This document shows, piece after piece, positions 6,949 to 14,042 of a DNA stretch of 14,199 nt (positions are counted from its first letter, which is position 1; the number at the start of each line of letters is the position of its first letter). Origin of the DNA: OMIS01 sp964443885 (GTDB lineage Bacteria; Patescibacteriota; Microgenomatia; UBA1400; PJMF01); the NCBI GenBank assembly GCA_964443885.1, contig CAYUES010000033.1:1-14199 (forward strand). Reading direction: 5' to 3'. Position numbers and translations under genes: made by a program. The notes below the pieces were generated by a model. That model did not search any database. It was not told where the DNA came from and saw only the letters and a list, made by a program, of their open reading frames with translations.

Positions 6949-6977
6949 ATTGTACCGCGAAACTCAAGAAGATTCAA
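6949..6977 (-). promoter_or_regulatory. Sigma-70 promoter for the rpmF-nusB-acp-rnc operon
   Basis: On the minus strand, TTGAAT (6977-6972) and TACAAT (6954-6949) are separated by 17 bases. Transcription would begin near 6942, giving a leader of about 46 bases. The -10 region shares the ten bases GCGGTACAAT with the -10 region of tyrS. Confidence 0.7.
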
Positions 6978-7016
6978 GTTGCTGGTATGTAGTGCGTACT
7001 GCAAGTAAATCAGCGG

Positions 7017-9008
7017 CTAGTTTGCCAGCGGGCTGGATTCTGGCAGATTTTGCGGTTGTATAAGCGGCTGCCAATCTTTGGGAAGTTGGGGAGCAATTTG
7101 TTGGGCGGTACTAATCAGTTGTAAATTGGTCCAGCTGCCGTACTTTAGTTGACTAAAGCCGTGTTGTGCGGTGCCAAATAAGTCCCCTGCTCCGCGGTTT
7201 TCCAGATCTAGTTCTGCCAGCTTTTGGCCATCCAGGGTTTGAGAGAAAAACTCAAGTCGTTTGATAGGTTTATTGTTGCTCGTGAAAAGATTGCAGTAGC
7301 CTTGCTGGCCTGCCCGCCCGACGCGCCCTCGCAACTGGTGGAGGCTGGCCATGCCGTAGCGCTCCGCCGACTCGATCACTATCGCACTCGCTTGCGGCAA
7401 ATCAATCCCAACTTCCACAATCGGCGTTGTTACCAAGATATCGAGCTCGTTACTAAACAGCTCGCTGGTGACAGCGATTTTTTCTTCAACAGATTGACGC
7501 CCATGGAGGAGTCCGACCTTTGCCAATCCTTTAAACTCTTTTTTAATCTTGGCAAACATCTCGGTGGCGCAAGCGACCTTTTCAAACTCAGGCACTTCAG
7601 AAGGATCGATAAACGGACAAACGATCAAGACTTGGAAGGTATGTCCAGACTGCTCGATCTGTTCTTTGAGCCAGTCATACATGTCTGCCCGTTTTGTTTC
7701 AGTTAGCACCCAGGTTTTGGTGGGCAACCGATTGGCTGGTAGTTCATCAATTACAGATAGTGAAAGATGTGAAAACAAAGTGAGCAGCAGCGTCCGTGGG
7801 ATTGGCGTGGCGGTCATGGTGAGTAAATGCGGGCGTGGCGTGAGCTCTTGCACCTGTGAACGCTGCCCTACTCCAAACCGCTGTTGTTCATCATAGATCA
7901 CCAGTCCAGGCTTCAAAGCTGGCAGTTTATTAATCAGCGCGTGCGTGCCGATCCACAAAAATGGTTTGTCAGGATTGGGAAAGTTTTTCTTGCCACTGAC
8001 GACGAGTGAAACCGGCATCGAAGGAAACAACTTACTGAGTGTCTGAAAGTGTTGCTCTGCCAGGATTTTGGTCGGAGCAATCAGCGCCGCATGCTGTCCG
8101 GCGCGCAGAGTTTGCAGTGCGGCCACACCAGCCACCACTGTTTTTCCCGAGCCAACATCCCCTTGCAGTAAGCGGTTCATCGGCGCTGACTTCTGCAGAT
8201 CAGCCAAAACTTCGCCAATCACTCGGTGTTGAGCGTGTGTGAGCGCAAACGGGATACTGTCAGGCACGATTGGTTCTGACTGCGCAATTGCCACGCCACT
8301 CGTCGAGTCTGCCCACTCGTTTTTGATGGTTTGAGAATACTGAATCAGTCCCAGCAGTTCTTCGAGTGCCAGCCGTTCCCGTGCTGCAATTACTTTTTGA
8401 TCGGTTTCAGGGAAGTGCAGCTGTTTGAAGGTTTCAACGCGTGAAGGAAGATCTGGAGAAATTGCTTGGAGCGGGTCGGGCGGTGCTTTCTCAGGCCACT
8501 TCTCTATCAAGTTATCAATAATTTCTTTCAAAATCCGTCGCAACGTCCCTTGGGCAACTTCCATCGTGCGGGTATAGCTTGGTACCAAGCGGCCAGTATG
8601 TATTGATTCACCAGTACTAATTTTCTCAAAAGATGGCTGAACAAATGTTTTGCGATCGGTCACAATTCCACTGAAAAGATACGTCTCACCTTCTCTAAGC
8701 GTCTGCGAGACAAAGCGATTATTAAACCAGTAGAGCGTGATTTTGCCCGTTTGATCAGCCACGCTGACGGTAGTCATCGGGCGTTTGGATTTATATATCC
8801 GGGTAACTTTGAGAACTTCAGCTTGAATCGTGACGGTCTGCCCTGGCTCGAGATCAGCAATAGTCACAAACTGGGAGTAGTCCCGATAATTCAGCGGAAG
8901 TTGCAATAATAAATCGAGGACAGTGGTAATACCGTACTCTGCCAGGCGCGCTGACAGCATCTCGCCGACGCCGCGGACATGAGAAATGGGTGTGGAAAGT
9001 GTGTACAT
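7017..9008 (-). CDS. recG: ATP-dependent DNA helicase RecG
   Basis: The protein has 663 residues, close to the usual 670-700. It starts with a helix-hairpin segment (PISHVRGVGEMLSARLAEYG) and the wedge/OB domain (about 55-130). The helicase core has Walker A GDVGSGKT (283-290), motif II YDEQQRFGVGQR (372-383), TATPIPRTL (399-407) and, in the second lobe, HQLRGRVGRAGQQGYC. RecG remodels stalled forks and branched DNA. Motif II is DEQQ where RecG usually has DEQH; this is a mild change that may not matter. The start is the ATG at 9008, two bases after the stop of a 34-codon ORF. The 121 bases downstream hold the rpmF promoter. Confidence 0.97.
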   Translation of the reverse strand: MYTLSTPISHVRGVGEMLSARLAEYGITTVLDLLLQLPLNYRDYSQFVTIADLEPGQTVTIQAEVLKVTRIYKSKRPMTTVSVADQTGKITLYWFNNRFVSQTLREGETYLFSGIVTDRKTFVQPSFEKISTGESIHTGRLVPSYTRTMEVAQGTLRRILKEIIDNLIEKWPEKAPPDPLQAISPDLPSRVETFKQLHFPETDQKVIAARERLALEELLGLIQYSQTIKNEWADSTSGVAIAQSEPIVPDSIPFALTHAQHRVIGEVLADLQKSAPMNRLLQGDVGSGKTVVAGVAALQTLRAGQHAALIAPTKILAEQHFQTLSKLFPSMPVSLVVSGKKNFPNPDKPFLWIGTHALINKLPALKPGLVIYDEQQRFGVGQRSQVQELTPRPHLLTMTATPIPRTLLLTLFSHLSLSVIDELPANRLPTKTWVLTETKRADMYDWLKEQIEQSGHTFQVLIVCPFIDPSEVPEFEKVACATEMFAKIKKEFKGLAKVGLLHGRQSVEEKIAVTSELFSNELDILVTTPIVEVGIDLPQASAIVIESAERYGMASLHQLRGRVGRAGQQGYCNLFTSNNKPIKRLEFFSQTLDGQKLAELDLENRGAGDLFGTAQHGFSQLKYGSWTNLQLISTAQQIAPQLPKDWQPLIQPQNLPESSPLAN

Positions 9009-9010
9009 CT

Positions 9011-9115
9011 TTAGAACAGTGTTAGTAAGCTACCAGCCAGACTACCAAGCAGGAGCGAGAGAATCGCCACAATTGCAAAAACTTTGACAATAATATCGCG
9101 GGTGTGTTTGGACAT
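9011..9115 (-). CDS. Small single-helix membrane peptide upstream of recG
   Basis: A 34-residue ORF starts at ATG 9115 and ends in TAA at 9013-9011, two bases before the recG start (TAAAGATG). It has a good Shine-Dalgarno, AGGAAC at 9124-9119, like the AAGGAAC sites before rpmF and pilO. The peptide has a basic, polar start (MSKHTRDIIVK) and then a hydrophobic helix (VFAIVAILSLLLGSLAGSLL) with a Gly/Ser-rich face, ending in LTLF. It would be a single-pass inner-membrane protein, or possibly a hydrophobic leader that couples translation into recG. I recognise no family. Evidence for coding is the strong ribosome binding site, the membrane-helix character and the tight coupling to recG. Confidence 0.65.
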   Translation of the reverse strand: MSKHTRDIIVKVFAIVAILSLLLGSLAGSLLTLF

Positions 9116-9180
9116 AATGTTCCTGACTAACTTGAGCACTGGTACTTCGCAAGATTGCCCACAGCTATGCTTTGTTACAA

Positions 9181-10374
9181 CTATTTCTGAATCTTAAAGT
9201 ACTTGCGCTTACCAACTTTTAAGATAGCGTCGTTTTCTAGTGTAATCTCAGCTGCTGCGTCAGTCAATTTCTCTTCACGATCTGCAAATGAAACGCCACC
9301 TTGTTCGATTAATCGACGCAAGTCGCTTTTACTTTGATCTGGCGCACAGAGTACGAGTAAATCAAGCAGCGTCATTTTGTCTGCACTTACTTGCACAACG
9401 GGCACTTCATCAGGTACGCTTCTCTCTTGGACGGTTTTTTGGAAGTTTTCTTGGGCACTCTCTGCCGCTGCCGTGTCGTGGTACATCTGTGTGATTGTGA
9501 AAGCCAACTGTTTTTTGTACTGCATTGGGTTTTCACCTTGTGCAATTTTAGTTTTGATAGTCTCGATTTCATCGAGTGGCGTGTCAGTGAGCAGCGTGAA
9601 GTACTCGATAATTTGCTCATCAGCAATCGACATTAATTTGCCAAACATCTCATTTGGTGCATCTGTCAAAGCCACATAATTACCGTACGATTTGCTCATT
9701 TTGCGACCATCTGTGCCGTTGATGATTGGTGTAGTCAGGACCCACTTTTCACGGTTATTCATGGTGCGTTGTAAATGCCGACCCATCAACATATTAAACA
9801 GTTGATCGCTGCCACCAATTTCTAAGTCCACATCCATCGCCACCGAGTCGTACCCTTGCAGTAATGGGTACAAAAGTTCATGTCCGTGAATTGGCAAGCC
9901 TTTTTTGATACGCTCTTGGAACATGTCGCGCTCGGTAAGTTGTTGAACTGTGGTTTGCGCCATCAGTTTAATCATGTCGACGTACTTGAGCTGATCCAGC
10001 CAGTCGCCGTTGTAGCGAATCTCGATTTTATTGAAGTCTAAGATTTTACTAGCTTGAGCTTTCCAGTCTTTGAAGTTGGCCTGAATTTGCTCATCAGTCA
10101 GTTCTGGTCGAGTTGTGTCGCGGCCGGTTGGATCACCAATCCGCACCGTACCATTGCCAATCAACATAATCACTTCGTGTCCTGCATCAGCGAACTGTTG
10201 GAGTTTACGCAACACCACACTGTGGCCGAGCGTCAAAAATGCACCAGTTGGATCGATCCCCAAGTAGACGCGAATTTTCTTCTCACTCATCACTTTTTGT
10301 AATGCATCTGCGCCGGGCACGATCTGTTCGACGCCGCGCGTTAATAAAGCTGGTAAAGCTGCTGAGTCTGACAT
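9181..10374 (-). CDS. tyrS: Tyrosyl-tRNA synthetase
   Basis: This 397-residue class I synthetase is of the TyrZ type. YLGIDPTGAFLTLGHSVVLRKL (37-58) is the HIGH region. GNGTVRIGDPTGR (73-85) follows, then YPLLQGYDSVAMDVDLEIGGSDQ (169-191), which is the tyrosine-binding part, and GRKMSKS (223-229). A C-terminal S4 RNA-binding domain starts at about 335 (MTLLDLLV, then SKSDLRRLIEQGGV). The enzyme charges tRNA-Tyr in the cytoplasm. The first His of HIGH is Thr48 (T-L-G-H), an uncommon variant. There is no Shine-Dalgarno close to the ATG; a TACAAT box ends 10 bases upstream, so the mRNA may be leaderless. It is divergent from a possible attenuator with an aromatic-rich leader peptide. Confidence 0.97.
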   Translation of the reverse strand: MSDSAALPALLTRGVEQIVPGADALQKVMSEKKIRVYLGIDPTGAFLTLGHSVVLRKLQQFADAGHEVIMLIGNGTVRIGDPTGRDTTRPELTDEQIQANFKDWKAQASKILDFNKIEIRYNGDWLDQLKYVDMIKLMAQTTVQQLTERDMFQERIKKGLPIHGHELLYPLLQGYDSVAMDVDLEIGGSDQLFNMLMGRHLQRTMNNREKWVLTTPIINGTDGRKMSKSYGNYVALTDAPNEMFGKLMSIADEQIIEYFTLLTDTPLDEIETIKTKIAQGENPMQYKKQLAFTITQMYHDTAAAESAQENFQKTVQERSVPDEVPVVQVSADKMTLLDLLVLCAPDQSKSDLRRLIEQGGVSFADREEKLTDAAAEITLENDAILKVGKRKYFKIQK

Positions 10375-10384
10375 ATGATCGTTT

Positions 10385-10390
10385 ATTGTA
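10385..10390 (-). promoter_or_regulatory. Candidate -10 box of tyrS
   Basis: TACAAT on the minus strand lies within GCGGTACAAT, the same ten bases as the rpmF promoter. No good -35 is seen at 16-18 bases. Transcription would begin 3-4 bases before the tyrS ATG, which suggests a leaderless or nearly leaderless mRNA. Confidence 0.4.
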
Positions 10391-10466
10391 CCGCAACTTT
10401 ATTTCTCCTGGGGAAGGAAATCTTGTAATCTTTCTTGTGCTGGTAGCCAACCAGACTAATTAGGCC

Positions 10467-10494
10467 TTGCAGATCAAGTTATTTTTTGTACAAT
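10467..10494 (+). promoter_or_regulatory. Candidate promoter of the leader peptide/orphan gene unit
   Basis: TTGCAG (10467-10472) and TACAAT (10489-10494) are separated by 16 bases. The expected transcription start, about 10500-10503, coincides with the ATG of a 22-codon ORF. A perfect inverted repeat overlaps the -10 box. Confidence 0.5.
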
Positions 10495-10511
10495 GAGCAG
10501 ACATGTACAAA
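10485..10511. repeat. Perfect 8-base inverted repeat over the -10 box
   Basis: TTTGTACA (10485-10492) and TGTACAAA (10504-10511) are perfect inverted copies with an 11-base spacer. Centre-to-centre distance is 19 bases, about two helical turns, and the left arm overlaps the -10 box. This is the geometry of a repressor operator, but no regulator can be named. Confidence 0.55.
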
Positions 10512-10571
10512 CCAAGTGTTTTCACTTTCAACTATTGTTTTACTTACGCGAAACGCGGGAGCAAATGGTAG
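10503..10571 (+). CDS. Possible aromatic-rich leader peptide (22 residues)
   Basis: The ATG at 10503 opens a 22-codon ORF ending in TAG at 10569-10571. The peptide starts MYKPSVFTFNYCFTYAKRG and ends in Trp. Seven of its 22 residues are aromatic (3 Tyr, 3 Phe, 1 Trp). There is no Shine-Dalgarno; with the promoter at 10467-10494 it would be translated from the 5' end of a leaderless mRNA. It is followed within 25 bases by a strong intrinsic terminator and then by a separate gene, the order of a classical amino-acid attenuator. GCGGG (10555-10559), near the end of the ORF, can pair with CCCGC (10599-10603) of the terminator arm, a possible antiterminator. The tyrosyl-tRNA synthetase gene lies next door. 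Coding is unproven. Confidence 0.35.
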   Translation: MYKPSVFTFNYCFTYAKRGSKW

Positions 10572-10593
10572 TGTACTAAAAATAGTAAAAACC

Positions 10594-10620
10594 AAGCCCC
10601 CGCACGTCGGGGGCTTTTTT
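10594..10620 (+). terminator. Intrinsic terminator in the leader of the 154-residue gene
   Basis: AAGCCCCCG (10594-10602) and CGGGGGCTT (10608-10616) form a 9-base-pair GC-rich stem with a 5-base loop CACGT. It is followed by an uninterrupted T run to 10620. It lies 21 bases before the start codon of the next gene on the same strand, so either transcription ends here after a short RNA or the terminator is regulated. On the minus strand the T-rich stretch is interrupted, so plus-strand use is favoured. Confidence 0.88.
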
Positions 10621-10640
10621 GTTGGGCACGAAAGGAATTT

Positions 10641-11105
10641 ATGCCAAAAAATATGGAAAAAATTGAAGATCGTATGGAGAGCAACCATCCAGTTGTTGAA
10701 TGGTATGCTCTGATGTTGCAGACACAATTACTCACAGGTGTTGCAAACGCTCAAGCTGTATCAAAGGAAGAAAAAACAGAATCAATAAGAGATCGTGTGC
10801 TACGTAAAAATTCTCAAGCTGCCATCACTTTAATGGATACGTTAATTGCAGAGGTCGGGACAACAACAACGGTTGCTATCGGATTAAAAAAATATCTTGA
10901 ACAAACAGTTTTGGATTTAGTTCCATCGATGTTACAAGAAAAAACGGTTTTAGTTAGTGATATCTATAAACTACTAGCTCCAGCAATTATTCATATATAC
11001 GAGAAGTTAGAAACTTCAGCTAGAGTAATGCCGCTAGCTTCTCTTGATGCAAAACTGCTTCAATCAGGTGCTCAAATGCCAGCAATCTACACTACAACAG
11101 GTTAA
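10641..11105 (+). CDS. Uncharacterised 154-residue protein
   Basis: I do not recognise this protein. It starts with ATG at 10641, well supported by AAAGGAA at 10631-10637. It is predicted mostly helical and soluble: no signal peptide and no clear membrane helix. Visible stretches include HPVVEWYALMLQTQLL (about 16-31), KYLEQTVLDLVPSMLQEKTV (about 84-103) and IYKLLAPAIIHIYEKLE (about 108-124), an amphipathic helix pattern. The tail is low-complexity. The gene is AT-rich, with many AAA, TTA and ACA codons, compared with tyrS or recG, which may mean lower expression or recent arrival. It lies behind an intrinsic terminator and a possible leader peptide, and 105 bases before a penicillin-binding protein gene. 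Neither context nor sequence gives a function. Confidence 0.8.
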   Translation: MPKNMEKIEDRMESNHPVVEWYALMLQTQLLTGVANAQAVSKEEKTESIRDRVLRKNSQAAITLMDTLIAEVGTTTTVAIGLKKYLEQTVLDLVPSMLQEKTVLVSDIYKLLAPAIIHIYEKLETSARVMPLASLDAKLLQSGAQMPAIYTTTG

Positions 11106-11128
11106 TTACGTAATTTACAGCAATTAAT

Positions 11129-11178
11129 TGGCCAGGAGTTGGAAATCAGCAGTCGTGTCAAATTTCTCCTCCTGGCTA
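11129..11178. repeat. Long hairpin between the orphan gene and the penicillin-binding protein gene
   Basis: TGGCCAGGAG (11129-11138) pairs with CTCCTGGCTA (11169-11178) over 10 base pairs with one G-U. Inside it, GAAAT (11142-11146) pairs with ATTTC (11162-11166). No T run follows, so it is not a normal intrinsic terminator. It may be an RNA processing or stability element, or a terminator that needs a factor. Confidence 0.6.
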
Positions 11179-11196
11179 CATGCGAACCGAATCAGG

Positions 11197-11202
11197 TATA
11201 CT
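11197..11202 (+). promoter_or_regulatory. Candidate -10 box of the penicillin-binding protein gene
   Basis: TATACT ends 8 bases before the ATG at 11211. No good -35 is visible. The start of transcription would fall almost on the start codon. The GAAAGG between box and ATG could instead be a tight Shine-Dalgarno in a longer transcript. Confidence 0.35.
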
Positions 11203-11210
11203 TGAAAGGT

Positions 11211-13967
11211 ATGTCTTTTTTTGCAAAGATTAAAAATACTGCGGCCCAAGCACAAGATTACTTGTCGGACAAATTAATCATTGCGCAAGATCGCGTTGAC
11301 TCACTTATGGCAAAACACGGTTTTAAAGGCAGTTCACGACTAGCTCCAGAACGAATGTCCCAGGCACAACGTAAGTTGTTTTGGGTTAAGGTAGTTCGGT
11401 TTGGCGCCTTGGCATTTATTGGCGCAGTTGCGCTCGGTATCGTTGCCTTTTTTGTGCTGTTTGCCTACTACTCCAGACAACTTCCCAAACCTGGTGAAGT
11501 CGTTCGCAAAACTGGGTTTAGTACCCAACTGATGGATCGTGAAGGCAAGTTTTTATATGATCTATACTCCGACGAGCGTCGGACGCCAGTCAAAATTGAT
11601 CAAATTCCTGAACACGTTCGCCAGGCCACCATCGCCACTGAAGATAAGGATTTTTACAAACACCAAGGCTTTGATTTACTGACGGTGGTTCGTATTCCCT
11701 ACAACTATATCTTCAAACAAGGTCGAGTTGTCGGTGGCTCTACCCTTACCCAACAGTTGGTGAAGATTGTGTTGCTGACCAACGAGCGTAGCTTGACTCG
11801 TAAGTTCAAAGAGTTTGTGTTATCGATGCAGATCGAGCGTACCTTCACTAAAGATGAAATCTTGGAAATGTACCTCAATGAAATTCCATACGGTGGAACT
11901 GCGGTCGGTATTGGGACGGCGGCAGAGGTCTACTTCAATAAATCAGTTTCAGATTTATCGGTGCTCGAGGGTGCAATTTTGGCTGGTCTGCCACAACGGC
12001 CCAGTGCCTACTCTCCATATGCAGGTAAAACCGATGAAAATGGCGAACTTCTCTGGAAGATTCGTACTCGCGGTGTGTTGCGACGGATGATGGAAGACGG
12101 CTACTTAACAGAACTTTCTTATGAACAGGCTTTGACAGATCTGGATCTGGTGCAGTTTTCAGGTAAAGAAGTAAATATTGAAGCACCTCACTTTGTTTTC
12201 TATGTTCGTGATCAACTGGCTGAAATGTATGGTGAAGAAAATGTTGATAATGCCGGCTATAAAGTAACTACTTCGCTGGATCTTGATCTACAACAAAAGT
12301 CACAGCAAATCGTCTATGACGAAATTGAAAAAGTTAAAAACGTTAACATTACTAATGGTGCGGTGATGGTAATGAACCCGCGTACCGGTGAAATTATCGC
12401 GATGGTGGGTAGTAAAGAGTTCAATAGTAAAGAAATTGATGGACAGTTTAACGTGGCAGTCGATGGTTTCCGCCAACCCGGTTCTTCGATCAAGCCAGTC
12501 ACCTACTTGATGCTCCTTCGCCAGGGATACACGCCAGCGAGTATTTTGGCTGATGTACCAACTACGTTTGTCGAAGATAGTAAGCAAAAAGCCTACGAGC
12601 CCAATAACTACGACGGTAAGTTCCGTGGCCCAGTCAGTCTGCGCAATGCTCTTGGTAGTTCACTCAACATCTCGGCGGTCAAAGCGGTGGCGATCGTGGG
12701 TTTACCTAGCTTCTTAGACCAAGCCTATCAAATGGGCTTCGTAACACTCGAGTCCACCCCAGAGAATCTGCGAAACTTTGGCTTGGCTGTTACTCTGGGT
12801 GGTGCAGAAGTGCACTTGATCAATACCGCCACTGCCTATAGCTCATTTGCCAACGGTGGCACACGGGTTGAGCCTGTTTCGATTTTGAAAGTTGAAGACA
12901 AAAATGGTCGAGTTATTTACGAGCACAAAAATGTGCCAGGTCCAACGGTGATGTCTCCTGAAGAGTCGTTCTTGATTAATCATATTTTATCTGACAATAA
13001 CGCTCGCGCGATCGCCTTCGGCACGCGCTCGCTCCTCAACATCAACCCCAACGTGGCCGTCAAAACCGGTACCACCAACGACCAACGCGACAACTGGGCT
13101 GTGGGATGGTCAAGTGAAATCTTAGTGGGCGCTTGGGTGGGTAACAACGATAACAGCGCAATGAAGAGCGTGGCTTCCGGTGTTTCCGGTGCAACCCCGA
13201 TCTGGCGCCAGATTATGTTGGCCGCGATTGAAAGCGACAAGTACGGTACACCTGATTGGGAAGTCCCAAGTGGTGTGGAACAAGTTGAAGTTGACGCAAT
13301 TTCTGGGTATCCAGCGCACGATGAGTTTCCTAAAAAGACCGAGTACGTCATCAAAGGCACGCTCCCTGCTCTGCCCGACATGATCCATACCAAGCTCAAA
13401 CTGTGTCGTGGCGAAAACAAATTGGCCACCGATGCCAAGATTGCTTCAGGCGACTACGAAGAAAAAGAGTTCATTGTGATGAAGGAAGAAGATCCCGTCA
13501 GCAAAGATGGCGTGAATCGCTGGCAGGATGCGATTGCGATCTGGGCAAACGCCCAGGAAGACGGTCGTTTTAAACCACCAACCGAGTACTGTGGTGGTGG
13601 CCAAAGTGATATTTATGTCGAGCTGAAACAACCGGGCAATGAACGTACTTACGAAGGTGAAGATATTGAAGTCGAGATTAAAGCTGATTCAGGTGATGGC
13701 ATTGAAAAGATTGAATTATGGGTAAATGGTGCCTTACGTGAAACAATCAATAGCAATGAATACAAAGGCAAGATTAATCTTCCCAAGGGACAGTATGAAC
13801 TTTGGGCCAAGGTGAAGTCTAAGTCAGGCAAAGAAAACGAGAGTAATCATGTCAAGATTGGTACAAAGGGTGAAAACTGGAAGAAACCTGATCCAACACC
13901 AGAGCCTACCCCAACTCCTACTCCTGAGGCGACGCCAACCCCAACGCCCGTAATTGTGCTTCCATAA
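11211..13967 (+). CDS. Class A penicillin-binding protein (PBP1A family) with Ig-like domain and Pro/Thr-rich tail
   Basis: The ATG at 11211 gives 918 residues; the in-frame TTG at 11139 lies inside a hairpin and is less likely. A cytoplasmic N-terminus of about 60 residues precedes one transmembrane helix (about 62-87). The GT51 glycosyltransferase domain follows, with catalytic Glu144 in ATEDKDFYKHQGFD, then GGSTLTQQLVK and EMYLNEIPYGG. The transpeptidase domain has SSIK (425-428), SLN (484-486) and KTGT (618-621), so all active-site motifs are present. An Ig-like module (about 799-885, with ELWVNGALRETI) and a tail of Pro-Thr-Pro-Glu repeats (from 891) come last. The enzyme polymerises lipid II and cross-links peptidoglycan outside the membrane. 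The extra C-terminal module may bind the wall or partner proteins. Confidence 0.96.
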   Translation: MSFFAKIKNTAAQAQDYLSDKLIIAQDRVDSLMAKHGFKGSSRLAPERMSQAQRKLFWVKVVRFGALAFIGAVALGIVAFFVLFAYYSRQLPKPGEVVRKTGFSTQLMDREGKFLYDLYSDERRTPVKIDQIPEHVRQATIATEDKDFYKHQGFDLLTVVRIPYNYIFKQGRVVGGSTLTQQLVKIVLLTNERSLTRKFKEFVLSMQIERTFTKDEILEMYLNEIPYGGTAVGIGTAAEVYFNKSVSDLSVLEGAILAGLPQRPSAYSPYAGKTDENGELLWKIRTRGVLRRMMEDGYLTELSYEQALTDLDLVQFSGKEVNIEAPHFVFYVRDQLAEMYGEENVDNAGYKVTTSLDLDLQQKSQQIVYDEIEKVKNVNITNGAVMVMNPRTGEIIAMVGSKEFNSKEIDGQFNVAVDGFRQPGSSIKPVTYLMLLRQGYTPASILADVPTTFVEDSKQKAYEPNNYDGKFRGPVSLRNALGSSLNISAVKAVAIVGLPSFLDQAYQMGFVTLESTPENLRNFGLAVTLGGAEVHLINTATAYSSFANGGTRVEPVSILKVEDKNGRVIYEHKNVPGPTVMSPEESFLINHILSDNNARAIAFGTRSLLNINPNVAVKTGTTNDQRDNWAVGWSSEILVGAWVGNNDNSAMKSVASGVSGATPIWRQIMLAAIESDKYGTPDWEVPSGVEQVEVDAISGYPAHDEFPKKTEYVIKGTLPALPDMIHTKLKLCRGENKLATDAKIASGDYEEKEFIVMKEEDPVSKDGVNRWQDAIAIWANAQEDGRFKPPTEYCGGGQSDIYVELKQPGNERTYEGEDIEVEIKADSGDGIEKIELWVNGALRETINSNEYKGKINLPKGQYELWAKVKSKSGKENESNHVKIGTKGENWKKPDPTPEPTPTPTPEATPTPTPVIVLP

Positions 13968-14042
13968 CCACACCTGACTGTCCCGCGCTGGTATCACTCA
14001 GCTTTTCATACTAATTGAAAAATTATTGCTGATCTGCCAGAT

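Noticed and set aside
7224..7706. 160-codon plus-strand ORF opposite recG
   Set aside because: It is antisense to conserved RecG helicase motifs, has no ribosome binding site and its composition mirrors recG codons; it is a shadow frame.
10375..10480. T-box riboswitch upstream of tyrS
   Set aside because: No AGGGTGGNACCGCG-type T-box sequence is present, and the -10 box lies only 10 bases from the ATG, leaving no room for a leader RNA.
10486..10713. 75-codon plus-strand ORF running through the terminator into the 154-residue gene
   Set aside because: It runs through a GC-rich terminator hairpin and overlaps the well-supported gene in another frame; no ribosome binding site fits.
11139..11210. 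TTG at 11139 as the start of the penicillin-binding protein, adding 24 residues
   Set aside because: The extra residues sit in a hairpin, the AGGAG directly abuts the TTG with no spacing, and the ATG at 11211 matches the expected cytoplasmic start.
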